DNA of 64,000 nt, taken from contig NC_087380.1 of NCBI RefSeq assembly GCF_963675165.1, forward strand, positions 3,277,803 through 3,341,802, given 5' to 3'. This DNA is from Halichondria panicea. Taxonomy: Eukaryota; Porifera; Demospongiae; Suberitida; Halichondriidae. Positions 11,077-20,537 of the stretch are shown here, piece by piece. Both the position numbers and the translations under genes were made by a program. Numbering within the stretch: the first letter of the stretch is position 1; each line of letters begins with the position of its first letter. The notes under the pieces were generated by a model. That model was not told where the DNA came from. It worked only from the letters and a program-made list of their open reading frames with translations, and made no database searches.

Positions 11077-11619
11077 TAGCCTCGATTCCAGGCCGCTCTT
11101 CCTCGAAGAGAGGGCCTGGTATCGACTGTTTGTGCATGCGCTACCTATTACCCAGAAACTGGGTAATTTGGATAACATCGTATATGCTCAGTAAAACAAT
11201 GACGTCACAACGAACGGAAGTGGATTGAAGAAAGTAGATAGAAGTTCGATTGTGAAGGTTTCTAGCCTATCTGATAGCATTTCTAATAGCTAACTTTAAC
11301 CTGCTATGTTAACAAAAGACTCACAGCCTGCAACAGTGTGGATGACAATTGTCTGAACGGAGTGAAGGCTGACAATAGCCTATACGGACAGGCCACGCCC
11401 ATCTGCTACTAACCTTGGTGAAAGTCTACATGTAGAATCTATCAGAAAGAAATAGTTGCTGTAACCAAACGTACAGCTCTGTCTCTAGCTAGCTAGCTAT
11501 GTAGCTCTGTGTATGACTTTAATATTATGAATTTGTATTCTTTGTCTGTATACTTATTCAGGATAATTTTGCGCATGCGCTAGCAAGGCCTCCTTATTGA
11601 GGACTTGTGAAGGAGGCTA
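11077..11619. mobile_element. TAGCCTC-family element (543 bp), 9-bp TSD
   Basis: Begins TAGCCTCGATTCCAGGCC and ends GGAGGCTA. It is flanked by AACATGTAC at 11068-11076 and 11620-11628, a perfect 9-bp duplication. The corresponding intron of the intact nardilysin copy (about 28123-28140) has a single AACATGTAC, so it is an empty site. The insertion therefore came after, or was lost since, the duplication. Confidence 0.85.
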
Positions 11620-13549
11620 AACATGTACATGTAGGTACGTAAGGTACAGTTTTTTGCTAGTCAAATACAGAACAATCCATAGGAGGTACATCATTAGACT
11701 AGTTATTTTATCCATCGATTACTGTCTACTCACAACAAGACATGACGACCACTGTCATGTAATGAGAAGAGTATAGTAGGTGTTGAGATCCTTGTGCAGA
11801 TCCTTATGAGGCTGCTCCTTGAGGGAGTCTCTGTTGCCCCACACAAAGTTAGTGAACGAATGTCCGGGTCGAGCAACACTGGCTACATGTATGAGGCGCT
11901 TCAAGCGATCACCGTCGTTCTGTACAGCTCTCTGGAACTCTGCCAGGGGAGGATTTAACATACATGTAATCTGACAGAAGGCTTGTACATGTATACAGTG
12001 ATGAGAGGTCACTGGGCAGACCAACATGGTAATAAAGAGGTGGCCTACTAACATAGGTGGAAACACATGCTATGGAGACTTTGTGGCCTGTTAACTTGAC
12101 TGTGTATGTACTAGAGGGTGGCCTGCCGTGGTGACTCAGACAAGTGCACTACTGACCATTGTCCACTATCTCTATCTCTCTGTCCAGACTTTGCTTGAGT
12201 AGACTGGGGGACGCAAAGAAATCGGCAAACCTAGAGCAGAGGGAAAAACAGTAGCAAGATATATGTAAGAAACACACTATAATATAGTAGATAGCTAAAT
12301 CAATCAGCTAGCTGCATTCACACTAAACTGACTAGTAACACAAGCAGACACTGTATACGTCATGCTGAGCTCACATGTCCAAGCCCTTCTGGAAGTACTG
12401 AGGGTGAACCGAGAACTGGAATACTGTCTGCACAAGAGAATGTGGATTGAGTCTACTGACTACAAGTACATGTATTGCACGTTGTTGGAACTTTTGAGAG
12501 CCATACAGTAATCACTCCATGTGACTAAACATGTGACAAGTACGTACTCTTTCATAGTCAGTTGAGGCATTGCTATCTCCACCGTGCTCGCTGGTGAAGG
12601 CATCAAAAGCGTTCTCCTCGGGGTACTTCTCACTGCCCATGAACACCACTGCACAATCAAACACAGGCAATACAAAACACAGCCGTTTAACACGATCGAA
12701 TACATACAAATGGTCTCACCAAATAAATATAGTACATGTACATTGAAAGGAGCGTGAGTGATTAACAGAGTCGTACATGTAAACATATATAAGCGTCGTG
12801 TCCGTGGTTACTCAATAATGTGTCTTCACACAGTGGGAGAGCCTTATGTGTACGTGTACTTCTCAAACATGTACATGTACAGCATGCACGCAGCAAATAT
12901 ATTTTAATGGATATAAGAACACAATGGACTCACTGTGTTCCAGGAGATGAGCAAGGCCTTGCACTTGGGTAGGGTCACAGTAGCTACCAGTCCTGATGCA
13001 TACTCCACAAGCCGACTGTAAATCCCCCAAAATTAATATCATAGCAAGCTAAAAACAATTGTGTGCCACAGCTGATACACTATCTGAGTATGCTGAGTAT
13101 GTTTACTATCGAACGTAAGCAAACGCAAAATACACAAGGGGAAAGCACCCAATTTACAGTCAGTAGCTTACCCTAACTCGTAGGGACTTCCCCTGATCAC
13201 CACCCTCACTCTCCTCGTCACTATCGTCCTCGTCCCTAAAGTCTTCCTCTGGTTCAGCGTCAGAGTCATGAACCTCTGACTTCTTCTGTTTGGGACCACG
13301 AGAGCTGGTCCTGTTGTCCATTATCAGTAGAGCACGTATGCCATTATCCAAAGTAATTGCTCTATATAAATGAAAGGGTATGCTTAGAATGTTTTATGCT
13401 GTGCAACATACTTATACTCTTTCTTGTCAAACGGTGACTTTTCCACAGCTGGTGAAGAGTCCATATATCTTCTCATAGATAATTATTAGAGTTATAGTGT
13501 GTTATCTATAATGAATTTTATATTAAAGTTAGCTTATCTATATAAAGTC

Positions 13550-13778
13550 ACTGAGAAGAAAAGACTTATTTACATGCATCTATTGTTGTTATTTATTGTA
13601 TTATGTGGCTTACCAGGACCTCAAGAAAGAAGAAAATTGATTCTTTCAGGATCTGTAGTTCAGTGTATATAATATCTAAGAAGAAAAGACCTGTGTACAT
13701 GCATATTGTTATCTATATTGTTATATGGTAGTGTTTTGTGGCTTACCAGGCCCTCAAGACAAAGATGATTCTGCCAGG
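13550..13778. repeat. Diverged tandem duplication upstream of the nardilysin pseudogene
   Basis: Two copies of about 100-120 bp (13550-13660 and 13676-13778) share AGAAGAAAAGAC, TTACATGCAT-like sequence, TGTGGCTTACCAGG and CCTCAAGA. On the minus strand each contains CCTGGTAAGCCAC, a good splice-donor consensus, so these could be duplicated upstream exons. The intact nardilysin copy does not have them. Confidence 0.55.
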
Positions 13779-13899
13779 AGAATCTGGATCTGGATCTTGG
13801 ATATCACACGTGGGGAATGAGCGCGCATGCGCATTACATCCACAGGAATAATTAAAGGGTGTGTCCAAAGAGATCAATTTCACAAATGGCTACTGCTAG

Positions 13900-14262
13900 C
13901 TAACAGATGTTTTCTGAGTATTGTAGCTAACAAAAAGCTAGCGCTTTAGTGCAAGGCTGGATAACTCATATGTTGAATAGAAAGTTTGTGCGGACAGATG
14001 ATGCTATGAAAGATTCTGAAGAGACTGCAACAGCCTTCAATGTGAGTCAAACTAGCCATAACTCGAGAAAGAAGCTTTAGTTTGCTAATCCACGAATCAA
14101 AATCCAAGAGAACGTGGCTAGAAGCCTATAGAAGCTGTTAGTTTTCGTCGCATTGCAACCGTTGAGCAGTTATAGCTGGAATACACACACAGACAGACAG
14201 ACACACACACAGTCAGCTTTACTGTATCCTTCGTGCGGCTACGCCTCGAGGCATAATTATAA
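13900..14262 (+). repeat. Dispersed repeat family, copy 2
   Basis: Second copy of the repeat at 4750-5066, in the same orientation. It has the shared landmarks CATAACTCGAGAAAGAAGC and GTGGCTAGAAGCCTATAG, and ends in the GCGGCTACGCCT region just before the retroelement fragment at 14277. Confidence 0.7.
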
Positions 14263-14276
14263 GGAGATCACCACAG

Positions 14277-14373
14277 AGACCATGTCCGGGAGAAGTGCAA
14301 ATACCACCATAGGTGCTAGGCTTGATGTTGCTGCCAGTGGTCTCTGGGGAGGCAGACGGGAGAGAACCCTGAT
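14277..14373 (+). mobile_element. RT-family retroelement C-terminal fragment, part 1
   Basis: Translates as SGRSANTTIGARLDVAASG then LWGGRRERTLM, the start of the C-terminal domain of the same RT-protein family as 1157-2061. The frame is cut after GAGAGAACCCTGAT by the element at 14374-16891 and resumes at 16892 with GACGTCAGAGTC (DVRVFNP). The Asp residues in LDVA and DVRV resemble a PD-(D/E)xK-type nuclease core; this is inference. Confidence 0.75.
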
Positions 14374-14404
14374 CAGGGGCGATCCTAGGATTCAGTCAAT
14401 GAGG

Positions 14405-14462
14405 TAGCCTCGAATCCAGGCCGATTAAAATATGTATTTTAATCGGCCTGGTCTCGAGGCTA
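14405..14462. mobile_element. 58-bp palindromic TAGCCTC-family element, 9-bp TSD
   Basis: An almost perfect palindrome, TAGCCTCGA ... TCGAGGCTA, with arms containing CCAGGCCGATTAAAATA. TCAATGAGG directly flanks both sides (14396-14404 and 14463-14471). It consists of little more than two terminal repeats joined together. Confidence 0.85.
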
Positions 14463-15250
14463 TCAATGAGGGTGCTCACTGCGCGCGAAGCGAGCCGCAA
14501 AATATAAACCACGCCCCCTTTTGTCGGCGACGCCCACTGTTTTCTAGATGGTGCACAGTACTGACAGTAGTACTAAATTAAAAGTACTGACAGTATAATA
14601 TACAGCTAGCTACTACAGCTACAGTGCCATCAGCAAGTCAAGAATGTTTATGACCAGAAGCTCAATTCGCCTGGGATGGCAAACTCTAGCCAACTCTTCT
14701 TAAGGTATGTCAAATGTCAATGCAATCATGTCTAGTCTAGTCTCTGTGTAAATGTACATAAGTGTGCAGGATTGGTTATTTATGCATGTTATACTGACAT
14801 TAGCATGACATTATATGTATAATTGCATAACATCCCCACATTATACATGTAACATATAATGTTGATATAAAAATGTATAATGTGCATAATGTCACATTCA
14901 TACAAGTGATGTAATAATTATGACATTATGCATTTTATACTTGATGTATAATTGTTATGCATATTGTGCATAATGTCACATTTTAGTAAGTGGTGTATAT
15001 TATGCATAATATGCATAACGTCAAATTTTATATTTGATGTATAATTGAGCTGCATAATGTGTGCATAATGTCAAATAATTATTTTAATTGTGTATAATAT
15101 GCATAATATGCATAATGTCAAATTTGTGAGATCCAAGTTGGGATGTGTTGGTGTTACGGATATAGAGTTTGGCTACAGGTACACTTAATTGTGTATGTAT
15201 ATTACGCATATAATGTGCATAATTTCGGGATTATGGGCGGTTATAAGGGT

Positions 15251-15394
15251 ACACTGCATGTAAAAAATGGTGTGTGGTTTTGACGCAAGTGCGTGACTAT
15301 TGTGGCAATTATCAGGAAAATCGCATGAAAAAACGCACGTTTGCCACAATAGCCACGCACTCTGCGTCAAAACCACACATCATTTTTACAGTGT
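15251..15394. repeat. 144-bp hairpin MITE
   Basis: Arms of about 56 nt are near-perfect reverse complements (GTGTGGTTTTGACGCA ... TGCGTCAAAACCACAC; ATTGTGGCAA ... TTGCCACAAT). A loop of about 30 nt separates them. Ends are CACTG / CAGTG flanked by TA. Confidence 0.75.
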
Positions 15395-15417
15395 ATATAT
15401 GCGCACTATAGCTATAT

Positions 15418-15845
15418 AAGAGGTTAGGTAACGGTATGGGTAAGGTAAAGGGTTAGGGATAGGGTTATAGGGCATAAAGTTATGGGGTTATATAGGGTAA
15501 CAGGCTAGGGGGTCAGGGTCAGGGTAAAGGGTTAGGGTAAGAGATTAGAGTTAGGGTAAAGGGGTTAGAGTTAGGGTAAAGGTAAAGGGGTTAGAGTTAG
15601 GGTAAAGGGGTTAGAGTTAGGGTAAAGGGTTAGAGTTAGGGTAAAGGGTTTGAGTTAGGGTAAAGGGGTTAGAGTTAGGGTATAAAGGGGTTAGGGTAAA
15701 GGGGTTATATAGAGTTAGGGTAAAGGGGTTAGGGTTAGGGTAAAGGGTTAGAGTTAGGGTAAATTAGGGTTAGTGTTAGGGGTTAGGTGGGTAAGGTTAG
15801 GGTAAAGGGTTAGGGTAAAGGGGTTAGAGTTAGGGTAAGGGATTA
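15418..15845. repeat. Minisatellite of telomere-like TTAGGG variants
   Basis: About 20 imperfect units of the form GGGGTTAGAGTTAGGGTAAA. TTAGGG is the metazoan telomere hexamer, but here it is interspersed with TAGAG and TAAAGG, and the array is internal, flanked by transposon sequence. It is best read as an interstitial minisatellite. Confidence 0.85.
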
Positions 15846-16891
15846 TAATATAGGTGTTATGCACATTATATACACTGGCACAGTTGTGCATAAGTGTGAC
15901 ATTATACACGTTGACTTTATACTGTATAATGTCTAACATGTGTATAACACTGTGTATAACATGTGTATAACGTGGTATAATTATGCATGTTATGCACATT
16001 ATACTGGTATTGAAAGAATACTGACTATCAAAACAATGACATCATAACTGAAATAGTATAAGACAATGCACGAAACTGATTCACATTATACTTATTATAC
16101 TAGATTATGGTGGTAATTTGTGACTTTATACATCACTCTATGCAATATAACATGTGTATAATGTGTATAGAACCATGTAAAACCTCTATGTGTATAACAT
16201 CCTAAAGTATAAATAGTATAAATAGCCAATCCTGCACTGCTCTCTAAATGTAGAAGTGTAAGTGATGATAAACGTTTGTTCCTTTGCTTGATCTGACGAC
16301 AGTCTTGATTCTTTTCTTTTCAGGCCACTAAAAGATTGATCAGCTTACCAGGAGGTGACAGGCAGCGTACAAAGTATGACCACCAGTACCTTGATGTTGA
16401 GAAAAAGAGACTTTGTAGTTTACATTGCAAACATTTATTAATTAATTTTTATTGTACATACATGTAGGCTTATACATTCATGTACCTCATGTACCTGGAT
16501 CCAAGAACCTTGTTGTGCTGCATGTTGTGAGGCAAGCTCAAGTGTTCTATGTGTTTGATACAGCAAACCACTTCCTGCTGCCTAGCCTTATTATTGAGCC
16601 CCTCCCCACTCTTTACTAGTTCCCATGGATATTGCAGTAACGATCGAAGATAAGTAATTTTTTTAGGCCAGCTTAGCTAGCTAGCTAGATATATCTAACT
16701 GGTATAAAGTTATTGTAACTATCACTATTAAGCTGTAGCGGATAGCTGCAGTAAGTGTAGCTTCCTTCTAGCCAGCCAGTGATGGTTGAACTATCTACTT
16801 GAGCTTCTCTGAGTCTGGATAGGGTGCTGGAGCACCAGAGTCTGGATGGGGGTGCTGGAGCACCCTAAGCACCACCCTGTGTACCCCCCTG

Positions 16892-17278
16892 CTGATGGAC
16901 GTCAGAGTCTTCAACCCTTTTGCTCCCTCAAATCGCAACACAACCCTAGACCAATGCTTCAGGAAGCACGAGAGGGAAAAGATCCGTGCATACGGACAAA
17001 GGGTGAAAGAAGTGGAGCACGCTACTTTCGTCCCCATTGTGATGTCTGCGACTGGCGGCTTTTCAAAACAAGCTATAAACTTCTACAAACGACTGGCCTC
17101 CCGGCTAGCAGATAAATGGGACCAACCCTACAGCACCACCCTGCACTGGCTGAGATGCTCCCTCTCTTTCAGCCTGCTCAGGTCCGCCATTCAATGCATA
17201 CGTGGCTCTCGTTCATCAAGAGGCCACGCTATGAAGATGTCACCTGTGGACCTGGTTATAGCAGAGGCCAGCTTGTAA
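16892..17278 (+). mobile_element. RT-family retroelement C-terminal fragment, part 2
   Basis: Open frame encoding DVRVFNPFAPSNR, then EREKIRAYGQRVKEVEHATF, SATGGFSKQAINFYKRLASR and LRCSLSFSLLRSAIQCIRGS, with a stop at 17276-17278. This is the conserved C-terminus of the RT protein family whose polymerase part is at 1157-2061. It continues 14277-14373 across the inserted element. This short stretch has no stops or frame changes, so it decayed less than the polymerase fragment. Confidence 0.8.
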
Positions 17279-18245
17279 AAACTAACAAACTAACTGTTCA
17301 CCTCATGCATGTACACACTATTTTACATACACTGTTCTTTGTTTTATTATTTTATTATTTTATTATTCTATATAATTATTATTATTATTTACTTGCTTCC
17401 ACCTAATTATAGTAACAACAGGATCTAGGATTGGAAACGGGATCACGTGCGACCATAGATGAAGGGAAGAGCAGAGGAGGTACGACATCCGCGTGTCATC
17501 CGCATGTCTTTAACCATAACTCTTCAATCTATGCTTTAACACACACATTCCGAACTTTGACCTAAGGAATGTGTGTCTAGAACGTTTCCTTTGACACGCG
17601 GATGTCGTACCTCCTCTGAGGGAAGAGAAAGGGATTGGAAACGATGGGCGTGGTTGAATCCAGGCGTGTTACGGTGATGTAATCATTATTTAGGAATACA
17701 TTGCGCGCGAGATTGGCGCCAATAAGAGAAGCTGCTGTGGCAGTGAATCAAAGCTTGTCTTCTTCTCATCAAAGGGCTAACATGGTAAGATATCTTGCAC
17801 AGGTCATATTAGAAGTCATAATAGACAAGCTAAAATAGTCAGAATGCTGAGAAGTCTGCTTAGACCTGGTAACTTCTGACAGGAATAATAATACACTGAA
17901 AATACACTTCCACGATAAGACTGAAGAGTTTTGAGCTCAATAAAGGAATGACTACGGTCTCTATTCACAGGATAATGAAAAGGATTAGAATGAGATACTG
18001 CTTTAATTAAGTTCTATATAGTACAACTTCCATGTATTAAAAATTGGTTGTTTTAAAATAAAAAAAATAATGATGATATAGACATACATTTGTAGTTGGT
18101 TCATGATCGGTAAAAGTTATTATCAGAGGACTTATCAAAGGACACAATGTAATATTAGAATCACTTGAGGACTTCGTTTGCACTTCCATCTTTGGCACAC
18201 CAAGCCAGCCGTCTATCTCTTGCAGCTTTTCCAATGTCGATATCT
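17279..18245. other. Gene-free stretch with one MITE
   Basis: AT-rich sequence 3' of the retroelement fragment, holding the MITE at 17472-17618. On the minus strand an acceptor-like AATAG at about 18894 and an open frame (EKLQEIDGWLGVPKMEV) at about 18160-18240, split by the element 18246-18867, might be a lost exon. I could not identify it. Confidence 0.4.
17472..17618. mobile_element. 147-bp MITE with CAGAGGAGGTACGACA termini, 9-bp TSD
   Basis: Inverted termini CAGAGGAGGTACGACATCCG and its reverse complement. AGGGAAGAG flanks both sides (17463-17471 and 17619-17627), a perfect 9-bp duplication as in Mutator-like elements. A second member is at 53911-54025. Confidence 0.85.
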
Positions 18246-18867
18246 CAGTGGCGGATCCAGGAAAAATGAAAGGGGGGGTCCAAACTAACTAGTGCCCAGC
18301 GTAAGTAATGAAAGTCGCGCGCAGCGCGAAATTTTTAATAAAAGTTACTCATGTAGGGTACTAATCTAGGCAAGACAAAATAATAAAGAGTACAACAAGA
18401 AAAACAAAAACAAAAATTATACAAAAGGAAAAATATACTTGTTAGTCCATTTGGCATAAGTGTGCCTCGGCCGACACCAAATCCATTGGTGGGATGGTCT
18501 TGATGGCACAACCACGGGACCGGGAGCCTCGAACACATTGTATAGCAGATCTGATTAAGCGCGAAATTTTTAGGGTTACGCCCACTTCCGGTCACACGTG
18601 ACTAGGGAAAATCCCATGCTCAGCCAGGGGAAGTCCCATAATAGACTTGCGTAGAGCTGCCGCGAACAGTCAACTAGCTAGCCTAGGCTAACCTGAACAC
18701 TCCTTTGGCAGTTGATACATCAAAACAACAGGTACAATCATTGAATCAAATTACAATAGCTACAAAAACTGATAAATAGCTAGCTGGTGTCATTAAGCCT
18801 TTTAAAGTTAACTTCAAAAAGGGGGGGGTCAAGGGACCCCATGGACCCCCCTCTGGATCCGCCACTG
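18246..18867. mobile_element. 622-bp hAT-like MITE, CAGTGGCGGATCCAG termini, 5-bp TSD
   Basis: Perfect 15-bp inverted termini CAGTGGCGGATCCAG / CTGGATCCGCCACTG with TATCT on both sides (18241-18245 and 18868-18872). Subterminal G-runs and GCGCGCAGCGCG modules are present. No transposase was seen. Confidence 0.85.
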
Positions 18868-19049
18868 TATCTTCTTCCGTGTGGCATTCCTATTAAAAGT
18901 AAGTATACATTACAATACAGTAAAGACTATTCTCCCTTGCTTGCTGTACCTTAGGACCTTAATTAAGGAAATGATCAGTGTAGGTACATGTACTTATGAT
19001 CAATCTTTAATTAAGCATATGCAAAAATTGGTAATAGATGAACGGTTAG

Positions 19050-19145
19050 AAATTTTGTTTGCTTTTAAGTATCACAGCAAGACTGCCTTGCTGCGTTATA
19101 TGAAGCGATTGGAAAACCTTGACCTTTCACTCAGTCTTCGTATAC
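19050..19145 (+). pseudogene. Stray copy of GLDC exon 13
   Basis: 19070-19132 matches GLDC exon 13 (38598-38682): [20 protein letters not shown] here against [20 protein letters not shown] in the gene. Preceding intronic bases (AATTTTGTTTG) are shared, so this is a DNA-level duplication and not a processed copy. Similarity ends before the exon 13 donor. No other GLDC exon is nearby. Confidence 0.85.
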
Positions 19146-19378
19146 CAATAACGTAATCATTTTTGTTAGCGGAGGAGCTTGTTCTTATTCGTACATGTGA
19201 TGTGCTGCGTATACTTATGAAGTTGTATTCTAACACTTGGTCTGTGTGTTTGGTATTAATAGTGCTAGTGTGCCATCTGGCCTTTCATTCTTTTCAAGGC
19301 CTGTACATGTATACAATCATAATTATGTGTGCTTAATTAATACAGTATAATTATACGATTGTGTATAATTATACTCAG

Positions 19379-20105
19379 GCGTATTTTTGTACCTGGTGAT
19401 TGTGATAGGGCTGACCCCTCCCTACTCCAGTCTGGACCTCCCGTACATCCGCACACAGCTGCACAAGAAGCTGGTGAGTGTATATATACAATAATTGATA
19501 AACCAACCTCTTAGCTAATACGGTTGAATACTGTATTATAATATATGAATTGGCCATAAATATCTTATTATCCAACTATAAATTATACGACATGCTGCTT
19601 AAAATCCAGTTCCAGTACATAGTTTACCAAGTATGATATTAATTTTTAGCAGCTCCAAGTACATTGTATGCTAATCAATGCACGTACACTGTACATTTGT
19701 GTGTTTCACAAAAGGAGGTATATTACCACCACCCACCCCCTCACAGACATTCTACGCCAGCAAGAGTCAGTCTGGTTTGGCTCCCGAGTCAGAGGCTGGT
19801 GACTCTGGAGTGGGCAGTATATTGCATGGCCTGATGATACTGACCTGCACACTCCCCTCACAATCAGTCAGGAGGATATACCCAGCGAGACACTCTCACC
19901 AAGACGCTCCCTCACAGAGTCTACTAATGGCTTTTCCCACAAGTCCCTCTCTCCGGAACGATTGTTGACTGACAGTCTGGTAGGCCAAGCTGCTTTGATT
20001 GCTAGTGGTCTGGTGTCCGCGTCATCGGTCAGTAGTAGTCTCACCACCCAATCTTGTACATCAAGCACTGTTGCCATGGTGGCAGCCAATGGAGTCGAAG
20101 AGTGA
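19379..20105 (+). pseudogene. Unidentified gene fragment, two exon-like segments
   Basis: Segment 1 (19379-19473) has a good acceptor (ACTCAG) and donor (CTGGTGAGTG). It encodes a hydrophobic stretch, then TPPYSSLDLPYIRTQLHKKL. Segment 2 starts after CCCTCACAG at 19747. The phase-matched frame ends at a TGA near 19968. A different frame from about 19820 is protein-like and Ser/Thr-rich (PDDTDLHTPLTISQED, LTESTNGFSHKSLSPERLLT) and stops at 20103-20105, suggesting a frameshift near 19815. I do not recognise the family. It converges on the nardilysin gene 430 bp away and may be a decayed 3' gene end. Confidence 0.35.
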
Positions 20106-20537
20106 GGTCATGTGATGGACAATTGTCGTGAATTGAACTCATGCCTGATTTTAACAGGTCTTTTAGCTTAGGTGTTATTTGTGTATAACGGAGTAATTGG
20201 CTGTTTATTTTTATTCCCGACCAGTCAAGTATATAAACAAACCCTTATATTTGTGCAATTTCACAATATAGCCAAGTCATTAATTATCTCATCACCAAAA
20301 CTTATTTATAGGAGTCATTTAATTACTGCCATGCAGCTTTCCACTAATTATTATGTGTACATTTGTGACAAAGTTTCACATTTGTTTCGATTTGATCTTG
20401 ATAATTTATTAATATCCAACCATCGATTTTTGGGTCAACTTATACTGCACAAAATTTTATGAACATGATTATTATTGGATATGTTAATTTCTTAATTAAT
20501 TTGCAAAATTAAAGAGCTAGTCAGCTAGAAGAGCTAG
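20106..20537. other. Intergenic / nardilysin 3' flank
   Basis: AT-rich. Two overlapping minus-strand AATAAA hexamers (TTTATT at 20204 and 20210 on the plus strand), about 330 bp past the nardilysin stop, are plausible polyadenylation signals. Nothing else is seen. Confidence 0.4.

Larger units (their letters stand above)
6424..13464 (-). pseudogene. Nardilysin-like gene, partial duplicate (exons 1-22), pseudogene
   Basis: Exon-by-exon copy of the intact gene at 20538-30161, lacking its exons 23-32. Exons: 13464-13412, 13361-13172, 13015-12934, 12648-12548, 12427-12375, 12230-12157, 11939-11734, 11018-10961, 10837-10804, 10753-10644, 10453-10376, 10325-10232, 9920-9894, 9717-9659, 9311-9212, 8944-8761, 8637-8605, 8543-8449, 8333-8261, 8195-8156, 6888-6760, 6495-6424. 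Disabling changes: exon 7 differs by -10, -9 and +6 bp, causing a frameshift and an early stop; exon 21 has lost 13 and 9 bp; the exon 19 donor is AT instead of GT. Homology with the intact copy stops at the ATG, so its promoter is missing. Intron similarity is high, so the duplication is fairly recent. Two introns hold transposons that the intact copy lacks. A truncated transcript is conceivable, but a working protease is not. Confidence 0.9.
14764..16237. repeat. Large inverted-repeat block with TGCATAATG modules
   Basis: The outer ends GTGCAGGATTGGTTATTTAT and ATAAATAGCCAATCCTGCAC are inverted copies. Between them, 14790-15125 and 15850-16215 hold many TGCATAATGT / ACATTATGCA modules in opposite orientation. 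They flank a central hairpin (15251-15394) and a TTAGGG-rich array. It may be a distinct nested element; no clear target duplication was found. Confidence 0.55.
14374..16891. mobile_element. 2.5-kb hAT-like non-autonomous element with 5-bp TSD
   Basis: Left end CAGGGGCGATCCTAGG; the right end read inverted is CAGGGGGGTACACAGG. The flanking CTGAT (14369-14373 and 16892-16896) is a 5-bp duplication. Removing the element and one CTGAT restores the host retroelement frame (ERTLMDVRVFNP). The termini resemble those of the 18246-18867 element. No transposase was found. Most of its interior is later or composite repeat: a 58-bp palindrome, a large inverted repeat and a telomere-like array. Confidence 0.8.

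Noticed and set aside
6424..13464. Second functional nardilysin gene
   Set aside because: Frameshifts in exons 7 and 21, a lost donor in exon 19, missing 3' exons and no promoter.
15418..15845. Chromosome end / telomere
   Set aside because: TTAGGG units are interrupted by other hexamers, and ordinary sequence and genes continue on both sides.
15418..15845. CRISPR-like array
   Set aside because: Repeats are contiguous, without unique spacers, and the genome is eukaryotic.
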